DNA from: a candidate division WOR-3 bacterium | Lineage (GTDB): Bacteria > Hydrothermota > Hydrothermia > UBA1063 | Assembly (NCBI GenBank): GCA_039803545.1 | Contig: JBDRYS010000001.1 | Location: forward strand, 127,866-191,865 | Direction: 5' to 3' | Length of the DNA: 64,000 nucleotides | Part shown: positions 33,761 through 40,565 of the stretch, piece by piece | Position numbering within the stretch: position 1 is the first letter of the stretch | Layout of the letters: each line of letters begins with the position of its first letter | Translations under genes and position numbers: made by a program | The notes under the pieces: generated by a model | What the model was told of the DNA's origin: nothing | What the model saw: the letters and a program-made list of their open reading frames with translations, nothing else | The model's database searches: none

Positions 33761-34537
33761 CTAAAGGATGTAAGGAATGAGTGCCTTTCTATTTTCAGGA
33801 TATGTGGGAAAATTCTCTTTGTACCATTTGTGGTTTGCTAATGCCCTTGGTGCAAGGTTTGCAAAGGTCCATAATGCAAAGGATAGTCCCGCCAAACTCC
33901 AGGTAGCGATTGCCCACCCAGTCCATTCTAAAATTTCTCCGAGGTAGTTGGGAGAGGATACGAAATTAAAAATCCCCCCTTCAGGAATTTTATACCCATT
34001 TTCGCCGTTTCTTCTAAGGTTTATCAACTTTGAGTCAGAGGTGTAGTGAAGAAGGAAACCCGTTATAAATAAGATCACGCCGATGATAAAGCGGGGATCT
34101 CCCACCCAGATTGGGCTGTATTTTTTGATATGGGTAATGGAAATCATATTGATGAGGCTATTTACAGTATTAAAGAAAAATCCCATTGCGACGATAGAAA
34201 GCGGGATATCCTTTTTTGAGTGCAATTTAAAGGGAAAAAGAAGAGACCGATAAAAATAGTGCATGATCCATAATGTAGCAAAGATAATCCGGGGATTTCG
34301 GCTTAGGTAGGCTCGATATTTAAAGAAATATAAGACGGGTATCAACAAGGAAGGAATTTCCATAAGAATCCAACCAATTTTGTTTGAGAGGAGAGGACCC
34401 CAGCCCTTCCTTGCATGCCTCCCGTAAGGTGCTGTGATCTTGAGCAACGAGAGGAAGATAACAATGGAAAAACCAATCCAGCACCACACAAAGATGTTAA
34501 AGATATCCGTGTTCCTTAAACCATTTATATGTATCAT
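33761..34537 (-). CDS. membrane protein of the steroid 5-alpha-reductase C-terminal / DUF1295 family
   Basis: A 258-residue integral membrane protein with about six hydrophobic segments. The C-terminal block SPNYLGEILEWTGWAIATW and the terminal KWYKENFPTYPENRKALIPYI match 3-oxo-5-alpha-steroid 4-dehydrogenase C-terminal domains, which bind NADPH and reduce enone double bonds of steroids or polyprenols. The related isoprenylcysteine methyltransferases share this fold, so the reaction is uncertain. ATG 34537 has GGAG seven bases upstream and overlaps the preceding epimerase gene by 41 bases. GTG 34489 is an alternative start. Confidence 0.75.
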   Translation of the reverse strand: MIHINGLRNTDIFNIFVWCWIGFSIVIFLSLLKITAPYGRHARKGWGPLLSNKIGWILMEIPSLLIPVLYFFKYRAYLSRNPRIIFATLWIMHYFYRSLLFPFKLHSKKDIPLSIVAMGFFFNTVNSLINMISITHIKKYSPIWVGDPRFIIGVILFITGFLLHYTSDSKLINLRRNGENGYKIPEGGIFNFVSSPNYLGEILEWTGWAIATWSLAGLSFALWTFANLAPRALANHKWYKENFPTYPENRKALIPYIL

Positions 34538-35465
34538 TTAAAGTCTCCACGATTGGTCTTGGTTTGTAATTTAAATCTTTTTCTGCTTTTTCCCGAGATA
34601 TTGGACTTTTCCAGCTTAAGGCTTTCAAGGCCTCGGGAGTAAATAAAGGTCGAAATTTGAATATCTTACTTAATGGCAAAAGAATACTTGCCCCAATTTG
34701 TGCCCATTTTAATGGGAAAACCACTTTAGGACACCTTACCTTTGATATTTCACACCAGAGTTCAGAGAGTCTTGAAACTTCTAAGTATATTCCTGACAAG
34801 ATATAAATGCCGTCTCCATTTGTAAGCGCCTTTGACACCGCCTCTGCAACATCCCTGGGATCCACCCAGTCAAAGCCCCCTTCAACTAAGGCAGGAACTC
34901 GTTTCTTAGAAAGGGAAATGAGAAACCGGCCCATTAAGGAGGGTTTGTAATCGTAAGGTCCAATGAGGGCTGTAGGACACAAGATAACTGCGTTTAGCCC
35001 CTCTGTTATCGCATCCTGTACGAGCTTTATCCCTTCTGCTTTTGAAATGTCATAGATTGAACCTGTACCGTCGACTAAAGGAGAATTTTCATTGACAGGT
35101 CTACCTTCATCCCTGAAGGCGTGAATGGATCCAATATATATAAGCCTTTCAACGTTATTCGCTTTCACTGCCTCGATAACATTCTTTGTCCCAACTACAT
35201 TTGTTTCCCATACCAATTCTTTATCGAAACTTGTTATACTGATATGGGCAGCGGAGTGGATAACAGCAAAAGCACCCTTAAAAGCGTTTAGGAGCTCGTT
35301 TTTATTCAGTAAATCTGCTTTTACGACTTCGCAGGGAAGATTTGCGACGCCTCTTGTATCACTTTTAACTACAGCTCTTACTCTATATCCCTTTTCAAGA
35401 AGGTTACGCACAATATTTGCGCCAAGGTGTCCTGATGCACCAGTAACAACCGCTAATTTACTAAT
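34497..35465 (-). CDS. NAD-dependent epimerase/dehydratase (3-beta-HSD/HpnA-like SDR), probable AUU start
   Basis: A 322-residue extended SDR. The coenzyme loop VVTGASGHLGANIV lies at residues 6-19, and YDISKAEG near residue 139 holds the catalytic Tyr and Lys. No ATG, GTG or TTG precedes the coenzyme loop in frame. The only plausible initiator is ATT at 35465, six bases after a perfect AGGAGGAGG; the first conventional start (GTG 35411) would remove the whole NAD-binding glycine motif. Relatives act on steroids, sugar nucleotides or dihydroflavonols. The 41-base overlap with a 5-alpha-reductase-like gene suggests a shared lipid substrate, which is inference. Confidence 0.8.
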   Translation of the reverse strand: MSKLAVVTGASGHLGANIVRNLLEKGYRVRAVVKSDTRGVANLPCEVVKADLLNKNELLNAFKGAFAVIHSAAHISITSFDKELVWETNVVGTKNVIEAVKANNVERLIYIGSIHAFRDEGRPVNENSPLVDGTGSIYDISKAEGIKLVQDAITEGLNAVILCPTALIGPYDYKPSLMGRFLISLSKKRVPALVEGGFDWVDPRDVAEAVSKALTNGDGIYILSGIYLEVSRLSELWCEISKVRCPKVVFPLKWAQIGASILLPLSKIFKFRPLFTPEALKALSWKSPISREKAEKDLNYKPRPIVETLNDTYKWFKEHGYL

Positions 35466-35610
35466 AAAACGCCTCCTCCTTTTTAAAAATTTTAAAGGAT
35501 ATTTGCAATCTAAGCAAAGGCTCTAACCCTGAGCGTGATGGACTTGACTTTCCGACCTAAAGATGCAACAATTATTTCAAAAATGAATTTGTTTTAAAAG
35601 GAGGTTTTTT

Positions 35611-36015
35611 ATGAAGATTGAATTTACAGATGAACCCTTAACTCACGTGCCAGAAAGGGATAATCAGCATAGAAGGTTGGTAGAATTGGTCAACAAAATA
35701 TCTGAGCTCTTGAAGGCTGGCGATACCAAGAGCGCAATGGAAGTTCTCGCAAAAGAATTGAAGGATTATGTGGATACCCATTTTGAGGCAGAAGAGAAAT
35801 TTATGGAAAGTATAGGGTTTCCAAAGTTAGAGTCCCATAAAAAAATACACGAAGCCTTTAGGAAGCAAGTTTATGAGTATGTGGAATCGTTGAAAGAGGG
35901 CGACATTGATGCCTTTAATGAAGCCCTCTCCGTCACATGGTCCTGGTTATTCAACCATATTGGCACCGTCGATAAAGATTATGGGATATTTGCTAAGGAA
36001 AAAGGGCTAATATAA
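35611..36015 (+). CDS. bacteriohemerythrin
   Basis: A 134-residue single-domain hemerythrin. The full di-iron ligand set is visible: His20, His57, Glu61, His76, His80, His116 and Asp121 (H-x3-E, H-x3-H and H-x4-D patterns). It binds oxygen reversibly in a four-helix bundle and, in anaerobes and microaerophiles, is thought to store, deliver or scavenge oxygen. The ATG has AAAAGGAGG upstream. It is transcribed alone, ending at the terminator at 36042-36070. The gap 35466-35610 carries a possible TTGACT-type -35 box but no convincing -10. Confidence 0.93.
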   Translation: MKIEFTDEPLTHVPERDNQHRRLVELVNKISELLKAGDTKSAMEVLAKELKDYVDTHFEAEEKFMESIGFPKLESHKKIHEAFRKQVYEYVESLKEGDIDAFNEALSVTWSWLFNHIGTVDKDYGIFAKEKGLI

Positions 36016-36041
36016 TCTCGTAGCTTTTTTGTTAAATAAAA

Positions 36042-36070
36042 ATGGGGGCCATATTAAGGCCCCCATTTTT
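36042..36070. terminator. bidirectional intrinsic terminator
   Basis: A 9-bp stem, ATGGGGGCC (36042-36050) with GGCCCCCAT (36058-36066), closes a seven-base loop. It is flanked by A-run and T-run sequence on both sides, so it can end the hemerythrin transcript on the plus strand and the lipoprotein transcript (stop at 36089) on the minus strand. Confidence 0.85.
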
Positions 36071-36088
36071 TAAAAGTTTTTTGTTTGC

Positions 36089-37006
36089 CTACTTTGCCCT
36101 AACTCTTATCAAAACGCCGTGGTGGACGTATGGGTAGTTGTCAGGTCTAAAGGACGGTGCTGAAATTATGCTCAGGGCAAAACCGCCTCTGGTGACATCA
36201 GTAGGCACTTCCACTATCGTGTAGAAATGAGAAGGATTTTGAGGATCTCTCATCATTCTCATCCTTCTTGGAGCGCCCCAGGTGAGAGTTTTGTAGAAAA
36301 AGGCGTGGTTAGTGGAGTCGTTTGCGTATAAGTCGAACCTTATTTCTGTTCCACATTTAACGGTTGGAATATCTTCGATGTTCATTAGCTCTGAATAGTT
36401 TGTAAATACTTTAGTTATCGTGTTGTTTAATGTGTCAACGAAAGTAATCTTAATGGAATCGATGTGGTTTTGTTCTACGGGAACATAGGTACTACCGATA
36501 AGGACTGAGTCGGGAACATCTTTGGAAGTCACTTCACCAAGAGAGACTTTCTTTAGAAGCCATCCACGATGGGGGTCGTTCATATCACCTTCCCTCACAA
36601 ATAAAGCTTTTCTTACAGCAAGGTCGTGAAAGTTTTTGCTACGAGTTAAAACTGTATCACTATCCGGATCGTAATAGACTACGTTAAAAAGCCCATATAT
36701 GTGATGGTTTATTGTTGCCCACGCTGTATCGCCTTCGATGACGATGTCTCTATTGCTGCTGACGGAGAGGATTTTCCTCCACCAGCCTACAACCAAGGCC
36801 GGGGCTTTTGTACTGGAAACGTTAAAGGTATCAGGTGTTAAGGAAGCATCCTCGTATTCTTTTTCGAAACCGAGATCAGTACTGTAGGTGGTGTTTATTA
36901 GTTCTTCGATGGCTTCTTCGTCCTTTGCTTCTTCTAATTTTGTACACGAAGAAGCCACAAGAGCTATTAATGTTATGATTGGGATAAGATACTTCAGGTT
37001 TTTCAT
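36089..37006 (-). CDS. hypothetical lipoprotein
   Basis: A 305-residue protein starting at ATG 37006, with ATAGGAGGT just upstream; GTG 37012 is the longer option. The signal peptide ends in the lipobox VASSC (Cys21). The mature part has an acidic start, then beta-rich sequence including DTAWATINHHIYG near residue 105 that resembles a SnoaL/NTF2-like or cystatin-like fold, and a C-terminal beta domain with HHGVLIRVRA. I recognise no named family. It is monocistronic and ends at the bidirectional terminator. Location is probably periplasmic, membrane-anchored. Confidence 0.65.
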   Translation of the reverse strand: MKNLKYLIPIITLIALVASSCTKLEEAKDEEAIEELINTTYSTDLGFEKEYEDASLTPDTFNVSSTKAPALVVGWWRKILSVSSNRDIVIEGDTAWATINHHIYGLFNVVYYDPDSDTVLTRSKNFHDLAVRKALFVREGDMNDPHRGWLLKKVSLGEVTSKDVPDSVLIGSTYVPVEQNHIDSIKITFVDTLNNTITKVFTNYSELMNIEDIPTVKCGTEIRFDLYANDSTNHAFFYKTLTWGAPRRMRMMRDPQNPSHFYTIVEVPTDVTRGGFALSIISAPSFRPDNYPYVHHGVLIRVRAK

Positions 37007-37049
37007 ATTCACCTCCTATAATTTTTGACGAAAAAAAACTATCACTTGT

Positions 37050-38057
37050 TCATTGCTTCTTAATCGATGCTTCTAACTTATCCTTCACGCTTCTCAAGTA
37101 TTCAAGAAGTTTATGAAAGTCCTCGGGAATGTCAACTTCGAACTCCACGTTCATACCCTTACCGGGATGATAAAAGGAGAGCTTTTTTGCGTGGAGGGCC
37201 TGTCTGTCCATTATGTCCAGAACTTTTGCGACAAACTCGTTGAGTTCTGAAGGTACGACACGGAAGATTTTTCTTACGTCCCTTCCCGAATAGACTTCAT
37301 CACCCACAACAGGATGACCGATGTATTCCATATGAACCCTAATCTGATGGGTTCTTCCTGTTTCTAAAGAAATTTCGAGTAAAGTAGCCAGGTTTCCAAA
37401 ATTTTCTAAAACTTTGTAGTGAGTTATGGCACTTCTGGAGTTGAAAAAGGTCACAGCCATTCTCGTTCTATCCACTGTGTGCCTTCCAATAGGTGCATCT
37501 ATGGTTCCTTCAGGTCCAACAATTTTGCCCCAAACAATAGCCCAGTAAATTCTTTTTGCCGTCTTTTCTTCCATTTGCCTTGCCAAACTTCTCAATGCTT
37601 TTTCGCTCTTTGCGACGACAAGGAGGCCTGTAGTATCTTTGTCGAGTCTGTGCACTATCCCCGGGCGCGTTTTGTCGTCAATTTTTGGCAATTCCTTATA
37701 CTTTGCGACAAGGGCATTAACGAGGGTCCCGGTCACATTGCCCCTTGCTGGGTGAACCACCATTCCCTTTGGTTTATTTATAACGATAATATCTTCATCC
37801 TCGTAAATTACAGGAATTGGGAGGTCCTCCGCAATCACCGGGAGTTTTTCCTGTACGGTAAATTTTGCAAAAATGTGATCGTTTGCCTTTACCTTATAGC
37901 TTGGTTTTTGAGGTTGGTTGTTGACGAGTACCTGTCCTTCTTTTATGAGTTTAATCACCTGAGAGCGGGATAGTCCAATTCCACTCACCACAAGATAAAT
38001 GTCGAGGCGTGTACCCTCCATCTTATCTGAAACAACCCTCTCGAAAACCTTCTCCAT
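37050..38057 (-). CDS. rluD: 23S rRNA pseudouridine synthase, RluD type
   Basis: A 335-residue RluA-family enzyme. The S4 RNA-binding domain lies at about 15-75 (LDIYLVVSGIGLSRSQVIKL). The catalytic domain begins with DIIVINKPKGMVVHPA. HRLDKDTTGLLVVAKS carries the catalytic Asp, and GRTHQIRVHMEYIGHPVVGD is the third motif. By length and S4 domain it fits RluD, which modifies helix 69 of 23S rRNA. The ATG at 38057 lies seven bases after a TAAAAT box, without a Shine-Dalgarno site, again suggesting a leaderless mRNA; the -35 region is weak. Confidence 0.92.
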   Translation of the reverse strand: MEKVFERVVSDKMEGTRLDIYLVVSGIGLSRSQVIKLIKEGQVLVNNQPQKPSYKVKANDHIFAKFTVQEKLPVIAEDLPIPVIYEDEDIIVINKPKGMVVHPARGNVTGTLVNALVAKYKELPKIDDKTRPGIVHRLDKDTTGLLVVAKSEKALRSLARQMEEKTAKRIYWAIVWGKIVGPEGTIDAPIGRHTVDRTRMAVTFFNSRSAITHYKVLENFGNLATLLEISLETGRTHQIRVHMEYIGHPVVGDEVYSGRDVRKIFRVVPSELNEFVAKVLDIMDRQALHAKKLSFYHPGKGMNVEFEVDIPEDFHKLLEYLRSVKDKLEASIKKQ

Positions 38058-38149
38058 TGTGAGAATTTTAAATTAACACTTGCGTTTAATCTACGAAATT
38101 ATAAAGATTTGCATGAATAAAAAATTAAACTTCTTGTAAAATTAGAGGG

Positions 38150-39406
38150 TCAGCTTACTTCTATCTTTGCACCGAGAGAAATCAGCTTTTCTCTGAAATT
38201 TTCATACCCCCTCTCCAAGTGCTCGATTCCAAAAACCGTCGTTTCTCCTTCGGCAATAAGGCCTGCAAGAACTAAAGCCGCAGCACCTCTAAGGTCGTTT
38301 CCTGTGACTTCAGCGCCTGTGAGCTTATTCACACCTTCGATGAAGGCTGTTGGTTCTACCACTTTTATGTTCGCACCAAGCCTCTGCAATTCAAAGGCGT
38401 GGGCAAATCGGTTTGGGTAAATGCCTTCTTTGATTATGCTGGTTCCCTTTGCAACTGTGAGCATACTCATAAACTGAGGTTGCATATCTGTTGGAAATCC
38501 AGGGAAAGGTTGAGTTTCAATATGAAGACTTGAAATTTCCTTAGTTCTTTTTTCTACTTCCAAAAAATCTTTGCCTCTGTTTATTAAAGCCCCCGCTTCT
38601 TTTAGTTTTAGAATGACGGGCTCTAAATGTTCGGGAATACAGCCTGTCACTTTTACCTTTCCCCCTGTCATAAACCCAGCAACGAGATAGGTTCCTGCCT
38701 CAATCCGGTCTGGTATAATTTCATATTCTGGGACAGGTTTTAGCTTTTTAGTCCCTTTTATTTTGATAACATCGGTTCCAGCCCCTTCGATTTTCACTCC
38801 TGACTTAGCGAGAAATTCTGCGGTTGCAACCACTTCAGGTTCCTGAGCAGAGTTGAGGATTGTAGTTTCTCCTTCCATCATGGCAGCGGTTGTCATGAGG
38901 TGGATTGTGGTTCCAACAGATTTAAAATCCAGCGGGATTTCGCATGGGTTTGGCTTCTTCATCGTTGCTTTTATATACCCCCGTTCAATGGTAAGTTCTG
39001 CACCCAGAAGGGATAATCCCTTGATGTGAAAGTCTACAGGTCTTGGACCAAAAGCGCATCCCCCAGGGAAAGAGACCTCAGCCCTTCCAAATTTAACAAG
39101 GAGTGGACCGAGAACATAAATAGATGCCCTCATTTTACTTACAATTTCATAAGGAGCGGTGTAACTGTTGATTGTTGTTGGGTCAACTTGAAGTTCGTTG
39201 TTACCTTTCCATTCTACCTTTGCCCCCAGAAGTTTTAAAAGCTCAATCATTGTGAAAACATCTTGAACCCTCGGTACATTCTTTAAAAGGACTGGTTGGT
39301 CGTGCAACATTATAGCTGACATTATTGGAAGAACGGCGTTTTTTGCTCCTTGAACTTGCACTTCACCTTCAAGGTAAGCAGGTCCGTACACTTTAAAATA
39401 TTTCAT
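38150..39406 (-). CDS. murA: UDP-N-acetylglucosamine 1-carboxyvinyltransferase
   Basis: A 418-residue MurA, which performs the first committed step of peptidoglycan synthesis. Lys22-Asn23 in QGAKNAVLP and the active-site loop FPGGCAFGPRPVDFH with Cys117 are intact, so normal fosfomycin sensitivity is predicted. PDRIEAGTYLVAG is the second conserved block. Length equals that of the family. The gene follows the DRG-like GTPase gene by 21 bases and shares its promoter. The upstream region has no strong ribosome site. Confidence 0.95.
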   Translation of the reverse strand: MKYFKVYGPAYLEGEVQVQGAKNAVLPIMSAIMLHDQPVLLKNVPRVQDVFTMIELLKLLGAKVEWKGNNELQVDPTTINSYTAPYEIVSKMRASIYVLGPLLVKFGRAEVSFPGGCAFGPRPVDFHIKGLSLLGAELTIERGYIKATMKKPNPCEIPLDFKSVGTTIHLMTTAAMMEGETTILNSAQEPEVVATAEFLAKSGVKIEGAGTDVIKIKGTKKLKPVPEYEIIPDRIEAGTYLVAGFMTGGKVKVTGCIPEHLEPVILKLKEAGALINRGKDFLEVEKRTKEISSLHIETQPFPGFPTDMQPQFMSMLTVAKGTSIIKEGIYPNRFAHAFELQRLGANIKVVEPTAFIEGVNKLTGAEVTGNDLRGAAALVLAGLIAEGETTVFGIEHLERGYENFREKLISLGAKIEVS

Positions 39407-39427
39407 AACGGGATAAAGTTTAAAGCT

Positions 39428-40417
39428 TTAAATATGAAATTCGACGATGTCCTTATCCTGGAGCTTGTAGTCTCTTTCTACTCTTTGACCTTCAAATTTC
39501 GTTGAACCCCAAACCTTAGCATATTTCAACTTTTGTTCAAAATCCTTATGAATTTCCCTTGCCGCATCAAGAACTGTGCTTCCCTTCTTTAAAATTAGCG
39601 GGTCTGCGAGGACCGGTGGTTTTCCAGGCTCCTTTGTATAAACCCTTATTATTTCCAGTTCCTTGAAGATCTCTTGTTTCAATTCTTCGGTCCCCGTGCC
39701 GTAGAGTGCTGAGAGGGGGAAGGCAATCAATCCAAATTTTCCCTTGAAATGGTTTTCAAGATCTTTTAGATATTGTGCATCCTTAGTAAGATCAAGCTTG
39801 TTTAAAATCAATACTGCCCGTTTTGTCACGGGCCCAAAAAGTTCATAATCTCCTGCGCCTGAACCCTTTAGGGTTATGTTTCTTTCTGAAAGTTTTTCTT
39901 GAATAAAATTAAAGTCATTAATTGGGTCGCTGTCAAGGCTTAGGACGATTGCAAGAAGATCGGCATTTCTTACAAGCTCAAAAATTTTGTAATCATTATC
40001 GTCCTTAATAGGTGGTGTATCTATGAGCTGTATTTTAATGTCTTCGAAGTCCATCATTCCTGCGTGTGGTTGCTGCGTTGTGAAAGGATAATCAGCGGTT
40101 TCAAAATTAGTATTACATAAGGTGTTCACAAGGGTGGTTTTTCCAGAATTGGGAAGTCCTAAAAGCAATACTTGACCAGCTCCCTCCTTTTTTATGTACC
40201 AATGGGCACCTGACTTTTTCCCTTTTTTCTGGTTTTCCAGTTCTTCCTGGAGTTTTGAGATTTTTGCCCTGATTTCTGCTTGAAGTTTGTCGGTACCTTT
40301 ATGCTTTGGCATTATTGCGAGCATCTTTTTTAGTGCATGGATCTTCTCCTCAATAGTTTTTGCATTCCTATATTCCTTTTCAGCTTCAAAGTATTGTGGC
40401 GGCAAATTCGCAGGCAT
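39428..40417 (-). CDS. DRG-type GTPase with C-terminal TGS domain
   Basis: A 329-residue GTPase of the OBG/DRG branch. Residues 1-70 form a charged helical region. LLLGLPNSGKTTLVNTL is the P-loop (about 85-100), DYPFTTQQPHAGMM is switch I, LIDTPPI is G3, LNKLDL is G4, and the TGS domain occupies about 245-329 (ending DIVEFHI). DRG proteins are best known from archaea and eukaryotes, where they bind ribosomes. A bacterial copy with a TGS domain and no zinc finger is less common. It is the promoter-proximal gene of a two-gene unit with murA. Confidence 0.82.
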   Translation of the reverse strand: MPANLPPQYFEAEKEYRNAKTIEEKIHALKKMLAIMPKHKGTDKLQAEIRAKISKLQEELENQKKGKKSGAHWYIKKEGAGQVLLLGLPNSGKTTLVNTLCNTNFETADYPFTTQQPHAGMMDFEDIKIQLIDTPPIKDDNDYKIFELVRNADLLAIVLSLDSDPINDFNFIQEKLSERNITLKGSGAGDYELFGPVTKRAVLILNKLDLTKDAQYLKDLENHFKGKFGLIAFPLSALYGTGTEELKQEIFKELEIIRVYTKEPGKPPVLADPLILKKGSTVLDAAREIHKDFEQKLKYAKVWGSTKFEGQRVERDYKLQDKDIVEFHI

Positions 40418-40423
40418 ATTTAA

Positions 40424-40452
40424 ATTATAAGAAAGAAGGGCGCATTTTTCAA
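40424..40452 (-). promoter_or_regulatory. leaderless promoter for the DRG GTPase-murA operon
   Basis: On the minus strand, TTGAAA (40452-40447), a 17-base spacer and a perfect TATAAT (40429-40424) are followed by six bases and ATG 40417. No Shine-Dalgarno site fits in the six bases. Confidence 0.65.
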
Positions 40453-40520
40453 GAGTTCAGAATAGTTTCTTTATTAAGTCGTCAAAAGATTCTTAATCAG
40501 AGGTTAAGTTAAGTAAAGGG

Positions 40521-40550
40521 TTGACATTTTTTAATTCATGCCCATAATAT
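40521..40550 (+). promoter_or_regulatory. promoter for the FnIII/LVIVD lipoprotein gene
   Basis: TTGACA at 40521-40526 and TAATAT at 40545-40550 (18-base spacer) lie upstream of a CGGAGGT ribosome site and ATG 40566. Confidence 0.55.
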
Positions 40551-40565
40551 AATCGGAGGTGGGTT

